Origin: Oscillospiraceae bacterium
Lineage (GTDB): Bacteria > Bacillota > Clostridia > Christensenellales > Aristaeellaceae
DNA: 13,290 nt
Assembly (NCBI GenBank): GCA_031282605.1
Contig: JAITDK010000179.1
Coordinates: forward strand, 1 to 13,290
Direction: 5' to 3'
Below, in pieces: positions 7,224 to 13,290 of this stretch. Position numbers and translations under genes: made by a program. Position 1 is the first letter of the stretch. The number at the start of each line of letters is the position of its first letter. Under the pieces are notes generated by a model. It worked only from the letters and a program-made list of their open reading frames with translations. It was not told where the DNA came from and searched no databases.

Positions 7224-7231
7224 CCCCCCTT

Positions 7232-7327
7232 CCCCCCGATGGGGGGTGCACGGGGTTTGCGGGACTCTGTCCCGATACCCTGCGAAGGGCTATCCGCCCT
7301 TTCGAATCCCGACCAGGCTTCGCCTGG
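7232..7327. repeat. Cluster of compact hairpins in the rnfC upstream region
   Basis: Four hairpins follow one another: CCCCCC/GGGGGG with loop GAT (7232-7246); CGGGAC/GTCCCG with loop TCT (7260-7274); AAGGGC/GCCCTT with loop TATCC (7285-7301); and CCAGGC/GCCTGG with loop TTC (7313-7327). Most stems are 6 bp with 3-nt loops. CGGTT/AACCG at 7350-7365 continues the pattern. Similar GGGACTCTGTCCC-type palindromes occur between genes in clostridial genomes, to my recollection, which suggests a dispersed intergenic repeat rather than a regulator specific to rnf. Confidence 0.65.
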
Positions 7328-7431
7328 ACCATCGTGATGCACAATCCGTCGGTTTCGGCCAACCGGTTGCGCTTGGATAGTCTGTCTCGTAGCGTAACCG
7401 ATTCCTCCTCATCGACCTCTTGGGGGAGATG

Positions 7432-7461
7432 TTGCCGCAGGGCAGAGGGAGGCTCTATTGT
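7432..7461 (+). promoter_or_regulatory. Possible weak promoter for the rnf operon
   Basis: TTGCCG (7432-7437) and TATTGT (7456-7461), 18 bp apart, each match 4 of 6 consensus bases. They are the best pair I found close to rnfC, giving a leader of about 40 nt. A second candidate, TATACA-N18-TATTAT (6966-6995), lies far upstream. Neither is strong, so the true rnf promoter is uncertain. Confidence 0.25.
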
Positions 7462-7471
7462 TAAACCCTGA

Positions 7472-7486
7472 CAGGCTCGCAGCCTG
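7472..7486 (+). repeat. Hairpin in the rnfC leader, just before the ribosome binding site
   Basis: CAGGCT (7472-7477) and AGCCTG (7481-7486) pair perfectly around a CGC loop, ending 16 nt before the AGGAG of rnfC. It is too short and lacks the T tract needed for a terminator. It resembles the hairpins at 7232-7327 and is probably the last member of that group. Confidence 0.5.
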
Positions 7487-7509
7487 CTACCAATATCTCT
7501 CTAGGAGTG

Positions 7510-8859
7510 ATGCCTTTGTTTAGCGCGTCGGCCCACACGCAGTATCGGTTTCCGGGCGGCTTTCACCCCCGCGACTGCGAACGCACCAAGGCGCTCACGT
7601 CGTCCGCACCTCTGACGCCGTTAGCCCCGTCCGACCGGCTGATTCTACCCCTCACCCAGCACATCGGCGCGCCCGGCGAGCCGCTCATTAAAAAGGGCGA
7701 TACCGTCGCGCTCGGACAGATCATCGCCGCCAGCAAGGCCGCCGTGTCAGCGCCTGTCCATGCCACTGTCTCTGGCGTCGTAACCGACGTCGCTCCCTGT
7801 ATGCTCCCCACTGGAGTCGCCGTCCCATCCGTCATACTCGACAACGACCACGAGAATCGCTGGGACGACTCCATCACCCCCGACCCTAACGCTGAATCCC
7901 GCACCCCCGCCGAACTGCGCGAACGCATCCGCGCCGGCGGACTCGTCGGAATGGGCGGCGCGGCGTTCCCCACCGCGGTCAAACTGAACGTCCCGCAGGG
8001 ACAAACCGCCGATACCCTGCTGATCAACGGCGTCGAGTGCGAACCTTACCTCACGTGCGATCATCGCTCTATGCTCGAGAACACCAACGAACTCCTCGAC
8101 GGCGCGAAACTCGCGCGGATCATCCTGGGCGCGAAAAACATCATATTCGGCGTCGAGGTAAACAAACCCGACGCTATCAAAGTCATCCGCGACGCGATCC
8201 AACAGCGCGGAGTCAAGGACGCGCACGTCGCTGAACTGGCCGTAAGATACCCTCAAGGCGGCGAGAAGCAATTGATCTATGCCGCTACAGGCAGGAAGGT
8301 ACCCATCGGCGCGCTGCCCGTATCCGTCGGCGTGGTCGTGCTCAACGTCTCAACCACCATCCAGGTATCCGCAACCCTCCGCACGGGCAAACCGTTCATC
8401 GAGCGCGCGTTCACGGTAACCGGCCGAGTCTGTGAACCCAAAAACCTCGTCGTCCGTCTCGGCACCCTCCTGTCCGATCTTGTGGACGCGTGCGGCGGAC
8501 TGCAGCCCGACGCGGTCAAGCTGGTGCTCGGCGGACCTATGATGGGCGTCGCGCTCAGCCGACTGCAGGTGCCCGTCACTAAGGGCAGCTCCGGCCTGAT
8601 CGCACTGGATCCGGGGGAGGACATCCCCGACGAATCCCCGTGCATCCACTGCGGCCGATGTACACGCGTCTGCCCGATGAAGCTGCAGACCACGATGATC
8701 GACATGTATGTGCGCAGGCGCCGCTATGAATCCGCGAAAGCCGCCGGCGTGATGAACTGTATCGAGTGCGGCGCGTGCACCTACGTCTGCCCCGCGAAGC
8801 GTCAGCTGACCCAGATGTGCCGCGTCGGCAAGCGCATGGTACCGCTGCTGGTCAAATAG
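7510..8859 (+). CDS. rnfC: Rnf complex subunit RnfC (NADH-binding)
   Basis: RnfC is the peripheral cytoplasmic subunit of the ferredoxin:NAD+ oxidoreductase; it carries the NAD(H)/FMN site and passes electrons through two [4Fe-4S] clusters. The 449-aa product has the N-terminal motif FPGGFHP (14-20), a biotinyl/lipoyl-like region (about 45-112), the flavin and nucleotide-binding motif GGLVGMGGAAFPTAVKL (143-159), NGVECEPY (173-180), YPQGGEKQLI (247-256), and two cluster motifs C378-C381-C384-C388 and C417-C420-C423-C427. The start is ambiguous: AGGAG (7503-7507) is only 2 nt from the ATG at 7510 but 8 nt from an in-frame TTG at 7516; a GTG at 7507 is also in frame. Codon use is unlike its neighbours, with Ile almost always ATC. 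It is the first gene of rnfCDGEAB. Confidence 0.96.
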   Translation: MPLFSASAHTQYRFPGGFHPRDCERTKALTSSAPLTPLAPSDRLILPLTQHIGAPGEPLIKKGDTVALGQIIAASKAAVSAPVHATVSGVVTDVAPCMLPTGVAVPSVILDNDHENRWDDSITPDPNAESRTPAELRERIRAGGLVGMGGAAFPTAVKLNVPQGQTADTLLINGVECEPYLTCDHRSMLENTNELLDGAKLARIILGAKNIIFGVEVNKPDAIKVIRDAIQQRGVKDAHVAELAVRYPQGGEKQLIYAATGRKVPIGALPVSVGVVVLNVSTTIQVSATLRTGKPFIERAFTVTGRVCEPKNLVVRLGTLLSDLVDACGGLQPDAVKLVLGGPMMGVALSRLQVPVTKGSSGLIALDPGEDIPDESPCIHCGRCTRVCPMKLQTTMIDMYVRRRRYESAKAAGVMNCIECGACTYVCPAKRQLTQMCRVGKRMVPLLVK

Positions 8860-8872
8860 GGGGGAATTGCCA

Positions 8873-9928
8873 ATGCAATCGGTAACGCTCAAGGGGATCC
8901 ATGGAAACTGGAACGCGTCGCCCTCGCCGCACATCCGCGACAATGTAACCACTCGCGGCCTGATGCGCGACGTATGCATAGCGTTGCTGCCCGCGCTGGC
9001 TTGCGGCGTATATTTTTATGGCTGGCAGTCGCTGCGCGTGATAATCGCCTGCGCGATCTCCGCCGTAACCAGCGAGTTCGCCTATCAGAAACTGGCAAAG
9101 AAACCAGTGCGCGTCAACGACCTCAGCGCGCTGGTAACAGGACTGCTTCTTGCGTGCAACCTACCCCCGACCGCGCCGTGGTGGTTGTGCGTGATCGGCG
9201 GCGTGATAGCCATAGTATTGATTAAGCAGATATTCGGCGGCGTCGGCCAAAACTTCTTTAATCCGGCGTTAGGTGCGCGCGCGATATTGATGATATCCTG
9301 GGCGACGCAGATGACCGCCGTAATGGCCGCGCAGCCCGGCGTGATGACGGGCGTTGACACGGTCAGCATCGCCACGCCGCTCGCCATGCGCTATGTGTCT
9401 GAACCTACCCCTTACACGATCGGGCAGCTGTTCCTGGGGAACATACCTGGTATGTTGGGCGAGACGAGCAAGCTTGCGCTGCTGATCGGCCTGGCATACC
9501 TGCTCGCGCGGCGCGTGATCACGTGGCACATACCGGTCACCTTCATAGGCACGGCGCTCATACTGTTCACAATCAAGCATGGCACGATATTCGACGGCAG
9601 CATTTCCGGAGTGGTGTTCAGCAGTCAACAGGCACTCTACCAGATACTATCGGGAGGCCTGTTCCTGGGCGCGATATTCATGGCGACGGACTATGTCACC
9701 TCGCCCATACACCCGTTGGGCAAGGTCGTGATGGGCGTGGGCTGCGGATTGATATTGTTCGTGATACGCGAGTTCAACCCGGCCTATCCGGAGGGCTGTT
9801 CATTCGCCATACTGCTGATGAACCTGCTGACGCCGCTCGTAAACCGGGTATTCAAGCCCAAGATGTTCGGTGAACGACCCGCCCCCAAGGCCGTTAAAAA
9901 AACCGGGGAGGTGAAGTCCGTTGCGTGA
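8873..9928 (+). CDS. rnfD: Rnf complex subunit RnfD (membrane flavoprotein)
   Basis: RnfD is an integral membrane subunit, related to NqrB, that carries covalently bound FMN and helps couple electron flow to ion movement. The 351-aa protein has about nine to ten hydrophobic segments, the conserved GGVGQNFFNPALGARA (122-137), and VSIATPLAM (164-172), where T168 is the expected FMN-phosphothreonine. YVTSPIHPLGK (274-284) is a further family motif. The ATG at 8873 has a G-rich Shine-Dalgarno 8 nt upstream; an in-frame TTG at 8867 is too close to it. The gap after rnfC is 13 bp and the gene overlaps rnfG by 8 bp. Ile codons are mostly ATA (18 ATA, 10 ATC, 2 ATT), in sharp contrast to rnfC. Confidence 0.96.
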   Translation: MQSVTLKGIHGNWNASPSPHIRDNVTTRGLMRDVCIALLPALACGVYFYGWQSLRVIIACAISAVTSEFAYQKLAKKPVRVNDLSALVTGLLLACNLPPTAPWWLCVIGGVIAIVLIKQIFGGVGQNFFNPALGARAILMISWATQMTAVMAAQPGVMTGVDTVSIATPLAMRYVSEPTPYTIGQLFLGNIPGMLGETSKLALLIGLAYLLARRVITWHIPVTFIGTALILFTIKHGTIFDGSISGVVFSSQQALYQILSGGLFLGAIFMATDYVTSPIHPLGKVVMGVGCGLILFVIREFNPAYPEGCSFAILLMNLLTPLVNRVFKPKMFGERPAPKAVKKTGEVKSVA

Positions 9929-10499
9929 CGTAGTTAACGCGGGCGCGAGGCTGCTGGTCATAGCGCTGGTCGCCGCGCTGCTGCTGGCCGGAACCAACAT
10001 GATCACGCGCGGCCCGATCGCCGAGCACGCGCTTGAGAACGCCATAACCGCCCGGCGAACCGTTCTGCCCGAGGCGGATTCATTCGAGCCGCTCGTCTGG
10101 CCCGAATCTATCGGCCTGACCATGTTCCCATCGCTGATTGAGGCGTTTGAAGCGAGGCGCGGCGGCGAGTTGATCGGCTACACGTTCCTGTTTGAACCCA
10201 TGGGATACAAAGATAAGATACCTGTATCGGCGGGAATCCGGCTGCCTGACGATCCGTCCGCGCCCGGGATCATCACGGGCGTGGCCATCGGCGACATATC
10301 CGAGACCAGCGGACTCGGTTCGCGGGTAAAAGACGAGCCGTTCCTCTCTCAGTTCGTCGGCCTAACCGCCGATCGGTTGAGCGACGACGTAAATACTATC
10401 GCAGGCGCGACCATCTCGTCCGGCGCGGTGAAGGACGCGGTAAAGAACGCGATTGCAGCGTTCGACGCGATCCGCACGGACGCCGCGGTCGCGGAGTAA
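9921..10499 (+). CDS. rnfG: Rnf complex subunit RnfG (covalent FMN subunit)
   Basis: RnfG, related to NqrC, is anchored by one N-terminal helix and exposes an FMN-binding domain outside the cytoplasmic membrane. In the 192-aa protein residues 9-25 form the single hydrophobic anchor. The FMN-binding domain contains ETSGLGSRV (128-136) and the flavinylation site AGATISSGAV (161-170) with T164 as the modified threonine. The start is TTG at 9921: an unusually strong GGGGAGGT site (9905-9912) lies 8 nt upstream, and no ATG or GTG fits. The 8-bp overlap with rnfD implies coupled translation. An ApbE-type flavin transferase is needed for FMN attachment and is not in this window. Confidence 0.94.
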   Translation: MRDVVNAGARLLVIALVAALLLAGTNMITRGPIAEHALENAITARRTVLPEADSFEPLVWPESIGLTMFPSLIEAFEARRGGELIGYTFLFEPMGYKDKIPVSAGIRLPDDPSAPGIITGVAIGDISETSGLGSRVKDEPFLSQFVGLTADRLSDDVNTIAGATISSGAVKDAVKNAIAAFDAIRTDAAVAE

Positions 10500-10511
10500 G
10501 GGGGCGCTGGC

Positions 10512-11168
10512 ATGGCTGACAAACCGAGAAAACCTGCGGCGTTAATCATCCGCAACGGTATACTGGATGAGAATCCCACGTTCCGGCTCGTGCTGGGCAT
10601 GTGCCCGACACTGGCCGTGACGACCGCCGCCAGCAACGGACTGGGCATGGGCGCGGCGACGACGTTCGTGCTGGCGATGTCCAACCTGTTCATATCGCTG
10701 CTGCGCAAGCAGATACCTGACAACATACGCATCCCCTCGTTTGTCGTGGTGATAGCGGCCTTCACGACCATCGTGCAGCTGCTGATCAAGGCGTTTGCGC
10801 CCGCTCTGGACGCCGCGCTGGGCATATTCATCCCGCTGATCGTCGTTAACTGTATCGTATTCGCGCGCGCGGAAGCGTTCGCGTTCAAGAACACGCCGCG
10901 CGACTCGGCGCTGGACGGCCTGGGCATGGGCGTAGGGTTTACGTGCGCGCTGACTATACTCTCCAGCGTGCGCGAGATACTCGGCTCCGGGACATGGTTC
11001 GGCGTTCATGTAATGCCGGCGGGGTTTCAGCCGATGTCGATACTTACTCAACCGCCTGGAGGGTTCCTGACGCTGGGGATCGTGCTCGCGCTGTTCAACC
11101 TGGTCGAGAAGCGGTACCTGCGCAAGCTGACCGCACCGAAGGTCGACGCCGGGCACCACACCTTATAA
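10512..11168 (+). CDS. rnfE: Rnf complex subunit RnfE (membrane)
   Basis: RnfE, related to NqrD, is a six-helix integral membrane subunit that pairs with RnfA. The 218-aa sequence has six hydrophobic segments and the family motifs NPTFRLVLGMCPTLAVTT (21-38) and FIPLIVVNCIVFARAEAFA (106-124). C31 and C114 sit in the two half-membrane loops; in the paired RnfA/RnfE or NqrD/NqrE subunits such cysteines hold a membrane-embedded Fe-S cluster. A run of G (10500-10504) ends 7 nt before the ATG as the Shine-Dalgarno. The gene lies 12 bp after rnfG and 18 bp before rnfA. Confidence 0.95.
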   Translation: MADKPRKPAALIIRNGILDENPTFRLVLGMCPTLAVTTAASNGLGMGAATTFVLAMSNLFISLLRKQIPDNIRIPSFVVVIAAFTTIVQLLIKAFAPALDAALGIFIPLIVVNCIVFARAEAFAFKNTPRDSALDGLGMGVGFTCALTILSSVREILGSGTWFGVHVMPAGFQPMSILTQPPGGFLTLGIVLALFNLVEKRYLRKLTAPKVDAGHHTL

Positions 11169-11186
11169 ACAAGGGGGGTTCTGCGC

Positions 11187-11762
11187 GTGAAAGAGATACT
11201 GATAATCATCGTCAACGGCGTGCTGGTGCACAACTTTATAATGAATCGCTTCCTGGGCTGCTGCCCGTTCCTGGGCGTATCCAAGCAATTGGAAACGGCG
11301 GTCAGCATGGGCGTGGCCGTGACGTTCGTCATGACGCTGGCCTCGATGATCACCTACCTGTTCAACTCCCTGCTGTTAGTGCCGCTGAACATGGAATACC
11401 TGCAGATACTGGCGTTCATCGTGGTAATAGCCGCGCTGGTGCAGATCGTAGAGATGGCGCTGCGCAAGATAAGCCCGCTGTTGTACCGCGCGCTGGGCGT
11501 ATACCTGCCGCTGATCACGACCAACTGCGCCGTGCTGGGCGTTACGATACTTAACGTTACCAACAATTACAATCTAGTGCAGTCGGTGGTGAACGGGTTC
11601 GCGGGCGGCGCGGGGTTCATGCTGTCGATCGTGCTGTTCGCCGGGGTGCGAGAGAGGTTAGCGCTGGCCGATATGCCGTCGTGGATGGATGGTTTCCCCG
11701 GCGCGCTTATCACGGCGGGATTGATGAGCGTGGCGTTCTTAGGGTTCGCCGGAATGGGTTGA
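11187..11762 (+). CDS. rnfA: Rnf complex subunit RnfA (membrane)
   Basis: RnfA, related to NqrE and homologous to RnfE, is the other six-helix subunit of the inverted pair at the membrane core. The 191-aa product matches the usual length. It shows FIMNRFLGCCPFLGVSK (17-33) and YLPLITTNCAVLGV (106-119), with C26 and C114 as expected Fe-S ligands; C25 is an extra adjacent cysteine. The start is GTG at 11187, supported by AAGGGGGG (11171-11178) 8 nt upstream and by the family N-terminus. The protein ends shortly after the last helix, as is normal. Confidence 0.95.
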   Translation: MKEILIIIVNGVLVHNFIMNRFLGCCPFLGVSKQLETAVSMGVAVTFVMTLASMITYLFNSLLLVPLNMEYLQILAFIVVIAALVQIVEMALRKISPLLYRALGVYLPLITTNCAVLGVTILNVTNNYNLVQSVVNGFAGGAGFMLSIVLFAGVRERLALADMPSWMDGFPGALITAGLMSVAFLGFAGMG

Positions 11763-11774
11763 TCGTCAAATAGA

Positions 11775-11801
11775 GATAATTGGGATAATGGGATAGGGTG
11801 A
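11775..11801 (+). repeat. Short tandem repeat in the rnfA-rnfB gap
   Basis: Three 8-bp units, GATAATTG, GGATAATG and GGATAGGG (11775-11798), fill the end of the 43-bp gap. They run into the GGGTGA (11796-11801) that is the only Shine-Dalgarno candidate for rnfB, with just 4 nt spacing. The layout parallels the CGGGTGA triplet ahead of recN. Confidence 0.55.
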
Positions 11802-11805
11802 GCGT

Positions 11806-12843
11806 ATGGAGATATTGATCGCCGGCGCGTCGATCGGCGCGCTTGGGCTGGTATTCGGGTTGCTGCTGGGATATTTCAACCGCGTGTTCGCCGCGCCGGT
11901 GAGCGAGCGGGTGCTGGCGGTGCGCGAGGCGCTGCCCGGCGCGAACTGCGGCGGATGCGGATTCTCTGGCTGCGACGCGTTCGCCGCGGCCGTCGTCGAC
12001 GGCGCGGCCAGCATATCCGGCTGCCCGGTGGGAGGAACGTCCGTCGCGCAAAATATAGCTGAGATAATGGGCGTGAGCGTCGAAACCGTCGACGAGATGC
12101 AGCGCAAGGTCGCGACGGTCGTGTGCCGAGGGGGGACGAACTACTGCCGGCCGAAGTACAATTACCACGGCGTACACGATTGCGTCGCGGCGGCGGCGGT
12201 ATCCGACGGCGTAAAGTCGTGTCATTTCGCGTGCTTGGGGCTGGGCACGTGCGCGACGGTATGCGCGTTCGGCGCGATCCGCATCGACGAACGTTACCAA
12301 CTGGTGGATGTGGATCGCGACAAATGCACGGGTTGCGGCAAATGCGTTAGCATCTGTCCTAAAAATGTGCTCGATCTGCAGCCGCTGCGCCAGCCGGTTC
12401 GCCTGCTGTGCCACGCGAACGAGCGTGGGCGCGTAATAACGGATAACTGCAAGGCGGGGTGTTTCAGCTGCGGGAAATGTGTCGAGGCGTGTAGGTTCGG
12501 CGCGATTGAGATGGTAAACAACCTGCCTGTCATTCATATGGAGAAGTGCAAGGCGTGCATGATGTGCGCCGAGGCGTGCCCGGTAGACGCGATATGGGCG
12601 GACTTCGCGAACCGCCTAGAGGCCGTGATTGATCCCTCGAAGTGCATCGGCTGCAGTTTATGTAAGCGCGCGTGTCAATTCGACTCGATCGTAGGCGAAC
12701 GCAGACAGAAACACATCGTGACCAACGCGTGCACCGGCTGCGCGCAGTGCGTGGAAAAGTGCCCGAAGTCGGCTATAAGCGTCAGAACGCGCCAGCACCT
12801 CCGCGACGAATATTCGCAAATGGACGCCCCGGCGGTTTACTGA
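11806..12843 (+). CDS. rnfB: Rnf complex subunit RnfB (ferredoxin-accepting, multi-cluster)
   Basis: RnfB is the entry point for electrons from reduced ferredoxin: one N-terminal membrane helix (about 5-24) anchors a cytoplasmic chain of Fe-S clusters. In the 345-aa protein the RnfB-specific motif C48-x2-C51-x4-C56-x16-C73 comes first. A variant motif C139-x3-C143-x5-C149-x3-C153 follows, then five ferredoxin-type CxxCxxCxxxC motifs starting at C174, C219, C248, C280 and C309. That makes seven likely [4Fe-4S] sites and 33 cysteines in all; C107, C114, C126, C202 and C215 are unassigned. The last two motifs (about 270-325) form an extra 2[4Fe-4S] domain similar in pattern to the C-terminus of NuoF/HydB-type proteins. 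The Shine-Dalgarno is weak. It closes the operon. Confidence 0.96.
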   Translation: MEILIAGASIGALGLVFGLLLGYFNRVFAAPVSERVLAVREALPGANCGGCGFSGCDAFAAAVVDGAASISGCPVGGTSVAQNIAEIMGVSVETVDEMQRKVATVVCRGGTNYCRPKYNYHGVHDCVAAAAVSDGVKSCHFACLGLGTCATVCAFGAIRIDERYQLVDVDRDKCTGCGKCVSICPKNVLDLQPLRQPVRLLCHANERGRVITDNCKAGCFSCGKCVEACRFGAIEMVNNLPVIHMEKCKACMMCAEACPVDAIWADFANRLEAVIDPSKCIGCSLCKRACQFDSIVGERRQKHIVTNACTGCAQCVEKCPKSAISVRTRQHLRDEYSQMDAPAVY

Positions 12844-12878
12844 GGAAGTTGCCTTGCGGTTTTGAACGAGCCGCCTTG

Positions 12879-12897
12879 TGCCGCCGGCCTGGCGGCA
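12879..12897. other. Small hairpin after rnfB
   Basis: TGCCGCC (12879-12885) pairs with GGCGGCA (12891-12897) around a GGCCT loop, 36 bp past the rnfB stop. There is no T tract. It may add to termination or protect the 3' end of the rnf mRNA. Confidence 0.45.
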
Positions 12898-12912
12898 TCC
12901 AACCATTCGCGG

Positions 12913-12948
12913 CGCAGCCCCGTCGGCTTTTACGCCGACGGGGCTGCG
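12913..12948. terminator. Probable bidirectional terminator hairpin between converging genes
   Basis: A perfect 15-bp stem, CGCAGCCCCGTCGGC (12913-12927) against its complement at 12934-12948, encloses the 6-nt loop TTTTAC. It lies between the stop of rnfB and, 4 bp further on, the stop of the converging minus-strand gene. That placement strongly suggests termination for both. Neither side has the U tract of a textbook intrinsic terminator. Confidence 0.7.
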
Positions 12949-12952
12949 TCCG

Positions 12953-13282
12953 TCAATCCTCCGCGCCGCAGGCGCATGTCAGACGGGCAAGACAGCAGGC
13001 TAGGCCACTTGTACAGCGCTCCATCGTAAAGGCCCCGTCGCCCGCGCGCGTCAGCGCTCGCGTCAGTTTGCTGGAGTCGCCGACCGAACCGATTAAGCCA
13101 GCTGTTTGCCGCGCCACCTCTGCCAGGCTCGCCAACACCTCACCCAGTCCCGCGGCGCGCTCGCCCAGCGAACTCAGCATTGGCTCTACCTGGTCATGTA
13201 TGCACTCCCCGCCGTCCGCCGCCACCGCCTCGCAAGTAATGCCGTCGCATAATATATCTAACGTTCCGTCGTATTCCGCCAT
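12953..13282 (-). CDS. Unrecognised small cysteine-rich protein (possibly 5'-partial)
   Basis: I do not recognise this family. The frame gives 109 aa from an ATG at 13282-13280. No Shine-Dalgarno is visible in the 8 bases left, and the frame stays open to the window edge, so the gene may start further upstream. Codon use resembles the neighbouring genes and the stop sits against the terminator hairpin, which supports a real gene. Eight cysteines lie in two groups: C12, C17, C27 near the N-terminus and C90, C96, C97, C103, C105 near the C-terminus. They flank an alanine/leucine-rich, helix-prone middle (about 35-80). Metal binding or disulfides are possible. There is no clear signal peptide or membrane span. 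The opposite-strand frame over this interval is compositional. Confidence 0.55.
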   Translation of the reverse strand: MAEYDGTLDILCDGITCEAVAADGGECIHDQVEPMLSSLGERAAGLGEVLASLAEVARQTAGLIGSVGDSSKLTRALTRAGDGAFTMERCTSGLACCLARLTCACGAED

Positions 13283-13290
13283 TGTATAAC

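Larger units (their letters stand above)
6917..7509. other. 593-bp non-coding, repeat-rich region between recN and rnfC
   Basis: No open frame here looks like a real gene. The longest plus frame (7193-7471) is made of repeat and hairpin sequence and resembles no family I know. The region holds a 12-bp palindrome CTCAGCGCTGAG (7019-7030), three 10-bp direct repeats, a 10-bp inverted repeat, an 8-bp tandem repeat and at least six short hairpins, several listed separately. An imperfect stem pairs ACACC-ACGCC (6956-6965) with GGCGT and GGTGT (6978-6990). None of the hairpins is followed by a T tract, so no classical recN terminator is visible. Confidence 0.8.

Noticed and set aside
7193..7471. 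Plus-strand 92-aa frame upstream of rnfC
   Set aside because: It is built from the GGAACGAT tandem repeat and hairpins, lacks a ribosome binding site and has no recognisable domain.
7458..7471. Possible Rex (NADH-sensing repressor) operator before rnfC
   Set aside because: TTGTTAA (7458-7464) matches one half-site, but the expected inverted half TTAACAA is absent at the right spacing.
6917..7509. Riboswitch, tRNA or CRISPR array in the long gap
   Set aside because: No tRNA cloverleaf or CCA-end pattern, no regularly spaced identical repeats with unique spacers, and no riboswitch core that I recognise.
12672..13289. Plus-strand 205-aa frame running from inside rnfB to the window end
   Set aside because: It begins out of frame inside rnfB, reads through the terminator hairpin, and is low-complexity; the minus-strand frame has more natural codon use.

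Overview
The window is about 60% GC and reads as a single chromosomal segment from an anaerobic, high-GC Bacillota, most likely an uncultured Clostridia-like lineage. Two things point there. The block dxs-tlyA-nadK-argR-recN is a gene order typical of Bacillota and especially Clostridia. The ferredoxin:NAD+ oxidoreductase genes are arranged rnfC-D-G-E-A-B, the clostridial/acetogen order, with a long multi-cluster RnfB. Strong Shine-Dalgarno sites, GTG and TTG starts and heavy use of the Ile codon ATA fit this. The species cannot be named from the sequence.

Layout. At the left edge (1-17) a gene starts on the minus strand and leaves the window after six codons. Back-to-back promoters lie in the AT-richer gap that follows. 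Bases 214-6916 hold a tightly packed plus-strand run: nth (endonuclease III), dxs (first step of the MEP isoprenoid pathway), tlyA (rRNA 2'-O-methyltransferase), nadK (NAD kinase), argR (arginine repressor) and recN (double-strand-break repair ATPase). Gaps are -4 to +61 bp, so it is probably one operon driven from the promoter at 139-167.

Bases 6917-7509 have no convincing gene. They hold several kinds of repeat: a 10-bp direct-repeat triplet, an inverted repeat, an 8-bp tandem repeat and a chain of compact hairpins. Bases 7510-12843 are the six-gene rnf operon, encoding a membrane complex that couples electron flow from reduced ferredoxin to NAD+ to Na+ or H+ export. A strong 15-bp hairpin separates rnfB from a converging, unrecognised, cysteine-rich minus-strand gene at the right edge.

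How the genes fit together. The left operon is housekeeping: base-excision and recombinational repair, isoprenoid precursors, NADP supply, rRNA modification and arginine control. The right operon is energy conservation and redox balancing. I see no mobile element, CRISPR array, phage or defence genes, and no evident new multi-gene system. The points worth checking are the hairpin-rich rnf leader, the unusual codon usage of rnfC alone, altered active-site or ligand residues in Dxs, NadK and ArgR, the C-terminally extended RnfB, and rnf standing where spoIVB-spo0A often follow recN.
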